Below, in pieces: positions 17,332-26,430 of a stretch of DNA of 34,921 nt. The notes under the pieces are model-generated. The model did no database searches, had not been told where the DNA came from, and was given only the letters and a program-made list of their open reading frames with translations. The stretch is from the NCBI GenBank assembly GCA_903772945.1, contig CAICTM010001180.1:1-34921 (forward strand), in the 5' to 3' direction. A program made the translations under genes and the position numbers. How positions within the stretch are numbered: the first letter of the stretch is position 1; each line of letters begins with the position of its first letter. The DNA is from Seminavis robusta (lineage: Eukaryota > Bacillariophyta > Bacillariophyceae > Naviculales > Naviculaceae).

Positions 17332-18612
17332 TCAGGAAGTATTCATGCCTGTTCCGCCTGTTCCGCCTCCAATCTTCATACCTTTGAGTTGGTCTCCATA
17401 GTCATCGTCCTCGGACTCCACAGAAGGAAGCTTCAACAGGCTGGCATTGGGATCCTCCTCTACAATACGGAACTCCAAATAGGCTGGGGAGAAGTGCTGG
17501 GTCTTTTTGTGCTTCTTCTTTCCAACTTGAGTCTCCAAATCGAACTCCTGCATGGTGATCTTGGTTGTCTGTTCAGTGGTAGGAGCCAGGTGGTCTTCCA
17601 AGTTGGCAGTCACCACCGTGTCATCGGCAAAAGTGAACAGAGTGTACCACCAGAGACGGCTTTCATCCAACGTGATAGCATTGGCGAGCTTGGCGTGGCA
17701 AGTCATGGCCTTTTTGTTGGCATCATTACGCGATTCATGGATCTCATTGTAGTCTTTCAACATCACCGTTGGGTAGACTTGCTGACGGACAACAATACCA
17801 GTTCCTCCGCAAATCGTTGTGCCGGTTACCTTGTTGAAATCGCGGAGGTCCATCACAGATGCCATTGCAATGCGAAAGCCTTCATACTCTTGCGATGCAT
17901 CGGCCGTCTCGCATGATGGAATTGAGTACGGAAAGAACAATGGCGCGCCAGAGTTCTCAGGGTTGTGCCAGTCCACGACATAACACGCATTGCAGAACGC
18001 TTCAGCTTTCTCGAGGGTCTCAAACTGGAGTGTCGCGTTGATGCTCTTGGGGTTGGGAGATCCAATTGTGGATACACTCGGTGTCGCCTTGGCTTTCTTG
18101 GATTTTGCCATCTTCTTGGGTGTCGTGGAGGGAGTAGGTGTGGTCTTGGAGGCAGTGCTAGTGGCAGATGCTCCCTTGCGTCGTCGGCTGGGACGAGGAG
18201 GCTTTTTCTTGGGAACGGCAATGTCTTTGACGGGTGGTTCTTCCTCCGCTTCGGCGTCGTCCTCTTCTTCCCAATCTTCAATTTCCGACTCGTCGACCTT
18301 GGCAGCAGTAGTTGATGAGCTCTTCGATGGCTGCTTCTTGGGTTGCTCCTCCTTTGGCTTGTTGGCAGCGGCTAAGAGATGCTTTTGTGAGGCAGCAAAG
18401 AGCTTCCAGTAGTCACCGGGATCGTCCTTCTTCTTGTTTCGGAGAAAGTTGACTCGATTCCGGTATGCAATGACTTTCTCCTTTCCAATGAACTCTTCCG
18501 CGTAGACTTCTGGGTGTTCCTTCGCAAGGTCTTTGAGCTGGGTTCCTGACTTTGCTTCCAAGTGAAGATGGAACTGCGCTAGCTCCTCTTTGGTTAGTTT
18601 TGGTGGTGCCAT
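17332..18612 (-). CDS. Unrecognised 426-residue transposon protein
   Basis: Minus strand, ATG at 18610-18612, intact to 17332. The N-terminus (LTKEELAQFHLHLEAKSGTQ, then HPEVYAEEFIGKEKVIAYRN) is helical. It is followed by a long low-complexity linker rich in Lys, Ser, Thr and acidic residues with basic clusters (KKKPPRPSRRRKG). A compact 200-residue C-terminal domain (about 230-400) begins NATLQFETLEKAEAFCNACY and includes GTTICGGTGIVVRQQVYP and LWWYTLFTFADDTVV. The protein ends in a glycine/threonine tail. I do not recognise the domain. It is divergent from the transposase gene, with about 325 bases between them that probably hold both promoters. Location inside the TIRs suggests a role in transposition or its control. 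Confidence 0.6.
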   Translation of the reverse strand: MAPPKLTKEELAQFHLHLEAKSGTQLKDLAKEHPEVYAEEFIGKEKVIAYRNRVNFLRNKKKDDPGDYWKLFAASQKHLLAAANKPKEEQPKKQPSKSSSTTAAKVDESEIEDWEEEDDAEAEEEPPVKDIAVPKKKPPRPSRRRKGASATSTASKTTPTPSTTPKKMAKSKKAKATPSVSTIGSPNPKSINATLQFETLEKAEAFCNACYVVDWHNPENSGAPLFFPYSIPSCETADASQEYEGFRIAMASVMDLRDFNKVTGTTICGGTGIVVRQQVYPTVMLKDYNEIHESRNDANKKAMTCHAKLANAITLDESRLWWYTLFTFADDTVVTANLEDHLAPTTEQTTKITMQEFDLETQVGKKKHKKTQHFSPAYLEFRIVEEDPNASLLKLPSVESEDDDYGDQLKGMKIGGGTGGTGMNTS

Positions 18613-18936
18613 TATGAGAAAAGAGGCTGATTGCTGTTTCAGTTTCGAGTTGTGGGAATGCGCCGGAAAGCTCTCTTTTTCCTCAAAACATGAGCTCAGA
18701 TTCAAAAGTGGCGGGCACATGAAGGCTGAGGCCAAAAATATCAATGCTTGAAGAGAGCATTGGGCGGCTGGTGCAAAGATCTTTCTCCGGCATAGAAAGA
18801 ATCGAGCCAGCAGAGCGCGGTCCCGTGACTGGAATCTTTCAGTATCGGAGTGTATAGCGAAACGTAAATTGTCGTCTTTGATCGAAAGTTCGTGAGCGGA
18901 AGAATACTCTTTTGGCACTTTCTTTGACTTTCGACC

Positions 18937-19881
18937 ATGGCGACCGATACCGACATTCCTTCATCACTTCCTTCGCCAAGACATGTTGAGGCAATGGTGA
19001 TGGGCGCCGATGCGTTCTTGGAGATGGGGATGTTGATTGTTGGAGTGGAACGATATCAATGGTATTCAGCGGAGAAGAATATTGCCATCTTCAAGGAAGA
19101 GTTTGGCGCAACACCATCGTCTGTCAATGATCTTTGGTCAGATCTACGTGAAATGGAACTGCTCACGAAGAAATCAAGGCCAAAGCACTTACTCATGACA
19201 ATCCGTTTCCTGTGGATGTACCCAACTCTCGGCCCCTTGGGCCGCTTTTTCAAGATCGACAGCAAGAATACAGTTCGGAAATGGATTCATCATTTTGTTC
19301 CAAGGATTGCTCAAGTCATGTCCAAGAGAATGGTGAAATGGAAGGATGCTGACCTGGGACAGACCTTTTTCATGTCTGTTGATGGCACGTGTTGTCGCAT
19401 TGAGGAGCCCAGACCATTCTCCAAGATATACTCCTGCCACAAGTTCGGTGGTCATGCAGGAGTTAACTATGAGATTGGAATGAGCATTATTCTGCAAAAG
19501 CTCCTTTGGGTGTACGGTCCCACTCTTCCTGGTCTCCACAATGACTTGGAGGTGGCTCGGCAAGCATTGCTCCCAAAACTCCGAGCGTATGGGAATGGCA
19601 AGCGAATCATCGCGGATGGAATCTACGGAGCTGCATCTGAATCAGACGTCGTCAGTATCGACAATGAGTTTGACCCACGCGAGGTGGCAGAATTCAAGGA
19701 ACGAGTGTGCTCGAGGCATGAAAAGTTCAACAATCTACTGAAACTCTGGGACTGTCTCGAGGATGTATTCCGGCATGGCATTACGTTCCACAGGGAGTGC
19801 TTTCATGCTGTTGTTGCCATTGTTTGTATTCAACTCGACAACGGAAGCTACTCGCTGTTCGACCCGTATCCGATGTGTTAG
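18937..19881 (+). CDS. IS5/Harbinger-like DDE transposase, intact
   Basis: A 314-residue intact protein with ATG at 18937 in a good context (ACCATGG). It shows the DDE superfamily 4 pattern: FMSVDGTCCRIEEPRPFSKI (D149), YSCHKFGGHAGVNYEIGMSI, LPGLHNDLEVAR, IIADGIYGA (D227), SRHEKFNNLLKLWDCLEDVF (E262) and FRHGITFHRECFHAVVAI. The D-78-D-35-E spacing is typical of the IS5/PIF-Harbinger group. It would cut at the GACC ends and insert at CWG targets. The N-terminal 140 residues include a probable helix-turn-helix region (LGRFFKIDSKNTVRKWIHHF). All three catalytic residues are present. The short elements at 29185-30627 share the TSD class and GACC termini, so it or a sister copy may mobilise them. 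Confidence 0.85.
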   Translation: MATDTDIPSSLPSPRHVEAMVMGADAFLEMGMLIVGVERYQWYSAEKNIAIFKEEFGATPSSVNDLWSDLREMELLTKKSRPKHLLMTIRFLWMYPTLGPLGRFFKIDSKNTVRKWIHHFVPRIAQVMSKRMVKWKDADLGQTFFMSVDGTCCRIEEPRPFSKIYSCHKFGGHAGVNYEIGMSIILQKLLWVYGPTLPGLHNDLEVARQALLPKLRAYGNGKRIIADGIYGAASESDVVSIDNEFDPREVAEFKERVCSRHEKFNNLLKLWDCLEDVFRHGITFHRECFHAVVAIVCIQLDNGSYSLFDPYPMC

Positions 19882-20114
19882 GGTGAGTGCGTGGTAACGA
19901 GCGTCTTTGCATATTAACGTCCGGCACTGAAAGCCAATTCAGTTTAACTGTTGCACGATTCAGTGCTTATTCAGTTTTCTCTTTTCAGTTTTCATCGCTT
20001 ATTCAGTTTGAATGTATTTACCATGTTTGGTTTGGTATTTAGAAAATGACGTTTTCAGCGATTTATTAAAGAGGTTCAGTTTTACTTAACTACTAATGTC
20101 AGTTTTCTGCCCTT

Positions 20115-20135
20115 TTCATATTTTGCGCCAAGGTC
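20115..20135 (-). repeat. Right terminal inverted repeat of the 4.7-kb transposon
   Basis: Reverse complement of 15415-15435 over all 21 bases; followed by CTG, which repeats the three bases before the left end. Confidence 0.9.
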
Positions 20136-20371
20136 CTGGTAGCCAGTAGCTAGCTAGAGATTCGATTCGATTTGAATCGATTGGCTGTCGTATCCCACGG
20201 CTGGCTCGACGAGGCTGGCTCTGTGCCACTGATTTCAATCGTATCCAGACTCGCTGAAACCGCAGCAGAGCGAAACCCACCACAAACAGTGTCAAACACG
20301 AGCAGCAAGAATCATTTTCCCCTCCACAATCACACTCACAACTCCTTTCAACCTTATCTGATATCACCACC

Positions 20372-21262
20372 ATGACCTCTTTTCAAGGACGCCGCTTTGC
20401 CGAGCAAGAATTCCCCTCCCCCGCTGACAGTCTCCCTCGTTTCTCCTCCTGCTCCCGCTGCCTCATTGACCTGGGAAACTGCTTCATTGTGCTCACGGAA
20501 GGGGACGGACCTTCCCACCATGCCATGTTGTTTCGCCTTCAAGTCAACCGCAGCACGGTCAAATTTGAAGATGATACGCAATTGTCCAAAGAAGAATGCG
20601 CCACTATGTTGCAAGTTGAATTGGCGGCTCTGACCGAATGCGACATTGTCAAGGTCCCCTTTCCTTACTTTGAAAATGCGAATCTCGAAGCGTTCAAGTA
20701 TCGACCCAGTGTTGCCCTTTATGGGGTGGATCGTCCCGCGATTTACCTCGCCATCTACAACGGGACACCCAAACGTCCAGAACGTGCTCTGTATGATTGG
20801 GAATTGGCGCTCTCCACCCCCGAAGACCTCTCGCCCGACTCTGCCATTCCTTCGATCGTCGATGTAAGCAAGATGTGCGGCCTCCCCGACACCTACAATG
20901 ACCCAGAATTACCATACCACGGGTCGACCACCTACGCGCCTTGGTTCTTGGATCCCAGCAAGAAGCGTCACCCTGTTGCCCCCAAGGAACCCGAAGCTCT
21001 TCGTGCCAAGATTGTTGCCCACCTCATGCAGCTCCTCACAAACAATCCTTATGTGGATTCGTATTTCGACAGTACCATTGAACTGGACATTGGGACTTGG
21101 GTGACCCGCAAGGTCTTGATTGATGGTGAATGGGCCTTCCGCCGTGAAGTGTTTGCTGGACCAGCTGACGGGTCTTCTGCTGGGCTTGGCAAGTTGACTG
21201 TTCCCACCACGCCTGACGACAAAGAAGCCACCTTTCCACGAACCCCCAAGGTGACACCTTAG
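20372..21262 (+). CDS. Orphan protein, intact, no family recognised
   Basis: A 296-residue frame with ATG at 20372 after an A/C-rich leader (ATATCACCACC), only about 235 bases outside the 4.7-kb transposon. It looks like a folded soluble protein: a strand-rich N-terminal part (CLIDLGNCFIVLTEGDGPSH, MLFRLQVNRSTVKFEDD), FALYGVD-type strands (VALYGVDRPAIYLAIYNG), a middle with YAPWFLDPSKKRHP, and a C-terminal domain (LRAKIVAHLMQLLTNNPYVD, IELDIGTWVTRKVLIDGEWA). No signal peptide or membrane span is evident. The tail is Thr/Pro-rich. Codon phase is clean throughout, which supports a real gene, possibly a host gene flanked by transposons. Its function is unknown. Confidence 0.55.
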   Translation: MTSFQGRRFAEQEFPSPADSLPRFSSCSRCLIDLGNCFIVLTEGDGPSHHAMLFRLQVNRSTVKFEDDTQLSKEECATMLQVELAALTECDIVKVPFPYFENANLEAFKYRPSVALYGVDRPAIYLAIYNGTPKRPERALYDWELALSTPEDLSPDSAIPSIVDVSKMCGLPDTYNDPELPYHGSTTYAPWFLDPSKKRHPVAPKEPEALRAKIVAHLMQLLTNNPYVDSYFDSTIELDIGTWVTRKVLIDGEWAFRREVFAGPADGSSAGLGKLTVPTTPDDKEATFPRTPKVTP

Positions 21263-21415
21263 GGAGCCATGGTCAGCGCAACCGGACCGGGACGGGTTCT
21301 TTCATTGGGATCCATTGGGACTCACCAATGTTTTTTTGTACATGTGGGCACAAGTGACAAGGGAAAAAAGATAACAAATTATTACATAAAAAGATATTCA
21401 AAATAAGCCTTCTGG

Positions 21416-21894
21416 TTGTGCCTTAGCAAACTGCAGCAACTAGTAAACTTGAAAGCTGGTCCTGAAAATCTGCCCAAGCAAGAGGAGCTGCCAGTGAAAG
21501 AAGATGAGAAGGCAAAGCCCAATGACTTGAATTCTTATGCAACAGATTGTGAGGAGCAAGTGAAGACCCAGAAGAAATTAAAGAAGCTGCAGAGACAAAA
21601 GCCGCCAAGGAAGATGAGAATGCAAAGCACATCAAGCAAAAACCTAGTGAAAGTAAAGATGACAACAAAATGGATGAGGCAGAGGAGGAAGACAAGCCTC
21701 CTGCAGAAAGCAAAACTGAAAAGTCCAAGACATCTGGAAAGGATGATGAAGAAGAAGAGAAGGACGAGGAAACTGAGCCTAAAGCCAAGCGATCTCATAA
21801 AGACAACCACTGCAAATTGGATTTGGTGGTGCATGGGCTGGTGAAGGGTCTGGATGAGGCACTCTTTCGACAAGTGATTTCCTTCTTGTGCTGA
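21416..21894 (+). pseudogene. Acidic/lysine-rich protein fragment, frameshifted
   Basis: One plus frame (21416 onward: LVNLKAGPENLPKQEELPVK) reads sensibly to about 21560. A second frame then carries on (EDPEEIKEAAETKAAKEDEN, DKPPAESKTEKSKTSGK, DDEEEEKDEETEPKAKR) to a short hydrophobic end at 21894 (LVVHGLVKGLDEALFRQVIS). The two parts have matching composition, so a single shifted gene or gene fragment is likely. It is low complexity with no function assignable. Confidence 0.3.
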
Positions 21895-22371
21895 CTTTGC
21901 TTGGTCAGAGAGCTCTATTTCAAGTTGGTTTATCGCCTTCCAACGAACCATTGTGAGGCTGCTCTCTCTCTCTCTCGTTATTCATGTACTGTGTACGTGC
22001 GATAGAATAGCTGAAAGCGTCTTTAGCCTGCCCTTAGGCCGCTCTCTACCCAAGCGACTAAAGTAGGGACTAAAGGAGTACTTTAGCACCTTGTTTAGTC
22101 GCAGATTTAGTCCGTAACCTTTAGTCAAGGAGGTGTCTACCCTCCACGGACTAAATCTCGAACTATCCAGTTTAGTCGATATTTTAGTCAAAAATTTAAG
22201 AAAAACGTTATCTACCACGATCGACTAAACGTTCGACTAACCAACGTTTTGGATTTCGTTGGTTCATTTCGCTAGAGCCAGCTAGCGAAACTCATCATAA
22301 TTTCGCTAGCTAGCCTCTTGTTCATTTCGCTAGCAGCCTCTTGTTCTTTATTGTTATTATTCACTGAGACC

Positions 22372-23841
22372 ATGGCCAACACCAAGAAGAAGGCTAGTGA
22401 AGAGGACGAGGAGTCCTTTGTTGGCGAGGAAGAAGACGAAGAGGAGGTATCGCTGAAAGACGGAGAGGACGAACAAGAGGAAGACTCTGATGATGATGAT
22501 GAGGACAGTATCGCCACTGTAGACCTTAAACAGCAGCTTATTGATAAAATCAGTGAACCATTGAGGAGATCTCCTCGGCAGAAGACCAAGGTTACCACCA
22601 AGGCTGCCACCGCCAGGAAGAGACCTCGTTCTGGCAAAGGCGGCAAAGGCGACAAAGGCGGCAAAGGCGGCAAAGGCGGCAAAGGCGGCAAAGGCGGCAA
22701 AGGCGGCAAAGGCGGCAAAGCCGGCAACAACAATACTAATAAGAAAGTCAAGAAGACCACCGCTGTCGCTGATGACGACGGCAAGTCCAAGCGCAAGCGT
22801 GGTACGAATTTTGATGATTTTGAGGATCAACTATTGTGCCGTGCCTTCATCAGTGCCACTCAGAGCATGAAGGGCACCGGTATGAAGAGAGGAGATTTCT
22901 GGAAGAATCGAGTTGCTCCAAAATACAACAAACTGCTCTCCCAAGAGGCTCAACCTGATGAAGACGGTGACACTATCTATACAACGCGAGTCGCTGACCA
23001 GCTCCGTCGCCGTTGGAATTTACTTGCGGGACGCTGCCGAAAATTCATGGCTTGTTACCGTCGGGCCCATGCCGAGCACCGTACTGGATTCAATTCAGAG
23101 GAGGACTATATTGAGTTTGCCGTGGAGCTATACAATGAGGAGAACAATGAACTTTAAATCATCGCAATTGCATTCCCCATTGACCGAGTGGCCCGTCTTT
23201 GATCCCCATATCACCGAGACAGAAGCTGATCGCAGAATGGATGAGTTGAATGCTGAGCAATCGGTGTTGACGAAAGCAAGCCGAAAGCCAACAATACTCG
23301 TGATCCAATGGGTTCTTTGCATACCCGACCCACTGGCAAAAATACGACAAAATTCAACTGGCTCTTTCCAACTCGGTGGCTTCGAGCAACCAGAACGCAA
23401 TCAACATTTGGAGTCCATTGCCTTTTCCAGCAGATGCTCTCCGAGGGAGTAGTCCACCGTGGAATCCAGAAGTCCAAGATGAAACGGGTGGAGCTTTTGA
23501 TGAAGTTTGGCAAGATGACGGAGGCCGAAAATTTGTTGGAAGAAACCACAGCTGACGAACAAGCATTCCAGGAGCGGCAGAATCAATTGCGGGATGGGCG
23601 ACAACAGCAACAGGCGACCAAAAAACAAGCGCCTACTCCTCCAACCGTAGTTGAAGAGAGCAAGAAATCTGGCAGCCCTGATTCCTCCATGACAGATCCC
23701 ATGGCTACTACTGCCACTGCCGCGGCTGCTACTGCCGCTGTTGCCAATGGAGAAGTAAGTGAAAAGGAGTGGCCGATGACAATTCCGACTTGTCCTAATG
23801 CCGCCACCGTATATCAGCAACACCGTATATCGACAGGATGA
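22372..23841 (+). pseudogene. Harbinger Myb/SANT-like partner protein, frameshifted in its 3' half
   Basis: ATG at 22372 in a CCATGG context. The first frame runs 261 codons to a TAA at 23157. It has an acidic N-terminus (EDEESFVGEEEDEEEVSLK), a basic region, a long KGG repeat, and a Myb/SANT-like domain (FDDFEDQLLCRAFISATQSM, GDFWKNRVAPKYNKL, ADQLRRRWNLLAGRCRKFMA, YIEFAVELYNEENN) that corresponds to the DNA-binding partner of Harbinger transposases. Downstream, the expected continuation appears in other frames: FKSSQLHSPLTEWPVFDPHI from about 23150, RPTGKNTTK near 23320, and a C-terminal helix (KRVELLMKFGKMTEAENLLE) up to 23841. At least two or three shifts are needed. The 261-residue DNA-binding part alone might still be made. 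It would bring the transposase to the subterminal repeats. Confidence 0.65.
22632..22726 (+). repeat. 9-bp coding minisatellite (GGCAAAGGC)n
   Basis: About ten head-to-tail copies of a 9-base unit, encoding a Lys-Gly-Gly repeat in the Myb-like protein. Antisense and off-frame ORFs over it (proline/leucine and alanine/phenylalanine repeats) are by-products. Confidence 0.85.
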
Positions 23842-23894
23842 CAAAGTGGAACATTGAGCCACCCAAAAAACTATACCGAGGTTTAATTCAATTA

Positions 23895-25268
23895 CTATAG
23901 TTTGTGTCCAGTTTTAAATTCTACTAGAGCCACATGTAGACGCTCATGCTCTGTGATATCCATCAGCGAATGCCACTGTTGCCTACGAACCATAGTATCT
24001 CGAACACTCTTTGGTTGTTCCTTCCAACCAATTTCGGGTGCTCCTCTACTAGTTTTTGGACGGTTTGCCTGTCAGCCGGCACATCGATGACAATTTCTCG
24101 ATCAACTGTAGTGACACTTGGATCGTACTTGGCCCTCACATCTCCCATCACCCGATCCACAACACACATGTTGTGGAGAATGAGGCAGGTGTTGAACACG
24201 GTTTCCGATTTTGCGCAATTCCAAATCCAGGAATGGACGAGCCATAAATTGGAATTTGGCCTGAATCACACCGTATGCCCGCTCGATGTCCTTCCTAGCC
24301 GCCTCCTGCCAAGCGGAATATTGTTTTCTCCCAATCCAAAATTGGCTCGGATAAAGTCTTGACAAAACGGGAGTATTGTGGGTATATACCGTCAACCAAA
24401 TAAACATCTGTGGAAATTCTTCATCGCCAATGTCAAAAGGGACGACGCCACCAATAGTCTCGAGATCGGTAAGCTTCCCGCTGATCATGTTTTCCAGCAG
24501 AGGCGACATGTCGAAAATTGTTATGTCATTGAGTGTTCCGGCATAGCCGAACGAAGCATGCCAGAAGAATAAATTGTAATCGCACATTGCTCCAGAACCA
24601 GGGTAGGGACCTTTTTGGCTCCTTGGAATGCTCCTTGCCATTCGATTGGGCACTGCTTCCATCGATTGTGCATACAGTCAAGACTTCCAAGCATTCCAGG
24701 AACACGTGGGCCGCCAAGTGAAGATTGGAAATATTTCGTAAATCAGTGGCAGTCGGCAAACCAAGATACTCGTCTTGATACAAATGAGCCAGGATGTCAT
24801 CAAAGTTACTGCGGCAATCCCTTGCGAAGGTCTGCGACATTTGGAAATAGTCACGGAATGGTTGAGCGGAACACCGTATGCCAAACATTTCAACGGCATC
24901 AATAGACGTGCGTCCAAACATGATACCTTCCGGTCGAAAGCATCAGTGGACCCACTGTAGAACTCATGACCCGAATTCATGACATCTTCTCTCAATCTCT
25001 GGTAACGAGGACGGCTGATGCGGTAGATATCCTCAAATTCCTTGAAATCAAATGTAGGGACCGGTCCAAGATAGTCGTCTAGAATACACTGGAAAGCTCT
25101 GGCATGGTTGTATTGCTTCCGAGGTTTCCTTGCAAAAGACGGTGGTCAACCATTGGGCTGTTGTGTGCCATCGTAATCATCCGTGGCCAACATTACAGCG
25201 GTATCTGCCATTCCCATGACGATGTCCAAGTCCTCCCTGGAAGAGTCGGAATCCGATGAGGACGACAT
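23895..25268 (-). pseudogene. PIF/Harbinger DDE transposase, multiply frameshifted
   Basis: The gene reads right to left from an ATG at 25266-25268 (MSSSSDSDSSREDLDIVMGM) to a TAG at 23895-23897. The expected Harbinger blocks appear in changing frames: DDYLGPVPTFDFKEFEDIYR, LMPLKCLAYGVP, FRDYFQMSQTFARDC, VPGMLGSLDCMHNRWKQCPI (first Asp), FFWHASFGYAGTLNDITIFD, VYLVDGIYPQYSRFVKTL (second Asp), QEAARKDIERAYGVIQAKF (Glu), CLILHNMCVVDRVMGD, and a DITEHERLHVALVEF-type C-terminus. Shifts are needed near 25140, 24865, 24718, 24590, 24400, 24325 and 24190. The three catalytic residues are all still encoded, but no single frame joins them. This is inactive decay or an indel-prone stretch of assembly. 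Confidence 0.75.
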
Positions 25269-25447
25269 AATAGAGGTGCCCACCACAGAGGTGCAAAGAG
25301 GCTACCGGTACAGTGACTATAAAGACAGTGACTAAAACGGTTGAGTTGCTGCTTCCTTGTTGGGCAAGTAGCTGCCTCTCTTGTTGAGGCTGTGCAATGA
25401 GGCTGTTGAAGATTCATTCATTCATTCTTAAAGAGTTCTTAAAGAAG

Positions 25448-25517
25448 CTTTAGTCGTTATGTTCGCTCACCGACTAACGGGAGCTGGTTAGTCGGTGAGC
25501 GAACATAATGACTAAAG
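25448..25517. repeat. Large subterminal hairpin of the Harbinger element
   Basis: Two 31-base arms (25448-25478 and 25487-25517) match as inverted repeats at 30 of 31 positions around an 8-base loop. Each arm carries CTTTAGTC and GACTAAC/GTTAGTC, the same word repeated in the element ends. A corresponding, more diverged hairpin lies at 28847-28917 in the non-autonomous relative. Confidence 0.85.
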
Positions 25518-25638
25518 CCTTTAGTCCGTGGGACGTTTAGTCGCTTGGGTAGACACCACCCTCAGAGACTAAACTATCGACTAAACTACGAAATATGGCT
25601 TAGTCGCTACTTTAGTCGCTTGGGTAGAGAGCGGCCTT

Positions 25639-26430
25639 AGTAAGACCATGACCTTGGAAAGCAACCGAAGAATAGGTACGTACTAGCTAGCTAGTAAGCT
25701 TAATATCGCATCCACTAGGCGTGTGGTGCTTTGGCTGTTATGTCCCATATTTGGCTGCCCATCCTCATGGGCGCCATTTCCATCACACCTGAATGCATTT
25801 TGTTGCTACCTGGCTGCATTCATCAGGTCGTGCAATCCGTTGGCAACAACTACCGTCAGACTGCAATCAGCAAACTCGGGGGTTCCCATCCAGATGCAGG
25901 CAGTTGAAATGGCCTCACGATCTTGGCGTGTGCTTGAGACATCTTCGGTCTCGACCTTGCCCTTGGCTCGGTTCGATGCCATCGTCGATGGCGTGAGCAT
26001 AGAAGACCGGGGTGTGTCGTTGATGAGGGGGGGATGAACAAAGGGGAGTATCACCTTCCACAAGCCAGCATCGTTGCAAGCAAGGCGAACCACCAACTGC
26101 CGTGCCAACACACTCTGTCCTGTCTCAGCCGCTAACTGCAGTTACATGCTCGCTCTCTTTGTGTACCGGTACTCTTGGTCTGTCTGTCTCCCTGGTAGTC
26201 CCTCAGGGACTACCGAAACGGAGGTCCTGTTACTGTACCTCTAGCTAGAGTAGCGACATCTCACAATTTCACATCTCATGCTGTTTGAGCAGTTGTAAGA
26301 ACCGAATGATCGAATCGTCGACGTTTTGACTGCAAATTACTTGCTGAGTTTGTTTCTTTGCTTCTCACCGTGTCCATGCTTGCTGTGCACTATTACCCGT
26401 TTCGTTGAGCAAGTTTTAGCGATCGCAACA
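25639..26430. other. Spacer upstream of the coiled-coil/IRG-like gene
   Basis: No gene supported. It includes a CTAGCTAG stretch near 25683-25694, a palindrome around GTAGTCCCTCAGGGACTAC (about 26196-26214) and an ACCGGTAC motif near 26164. It probably includes the promoter of the gene starting at 26431. Confidence 0.4.

Larger units (their letters stand above)
15415..20135 (+). mobile_element. Complete 4,721-bp DDE transposon with GACC TIRs and CTG TSD
   Basis: Perfect 21-bp TIRs (15415-15435 starting GACCTTGGCGCAAAATATGA, and its reverse complement at 20115-20135) are flanked by a CTG direct repeat at 15412-15414 and 20136-20138. The interior holds four genes: a SAP-domain protein (+), two minus-strand proteins, and an IS5/Harbinger-like DDE transposase (+). 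Both subterminal regions carry many copies of TCAGTTTT or its complement (about 15495-15620 and 19935-20110), which may be transposase-binding sites. The transposase and TIRs are intact, so it may be recently active. The CTG TSD differs from the TWA target of the PIF/Harbinger element at 22037. Confidence 0.85.
22037..25635 (+). mobile_element. PIF/Harbinger DNA transposon, two genes, decayed
   Basis: Inverted ends of about 30 bp (left from 22037, GGCCGCTCTCTACCCAAGCG; right its reverse complement ending at 25635) are flanked by TTA at 22034-22036 and 25636-25638, the 3-bp TWA duplication typical of PIF/Harbinger. The two expected genes are present in convergent orientation: a Myb/SANT-like protein (+) and a DDE transposase (-). 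Both contain frameshifts. Subterminal regions are full of GACTAAA-type repeats, and a large hairpin lies at 25448-25517. A shortened relative lies at 28103-29036. Confidence 0.88.

Noticed and set aside
22272..22830. Proline- and alanine-rich proteins antisense to the Myb-like gene
   Set aside because: They are generated by the 9-bp KGG-coding repeat read on the other strand.
25640..26300. Overlapping short ORFs left of the IRG-like gene
   Set aside because: No recognisable domain, and frames overlap on both strands with no consistent coding signal.
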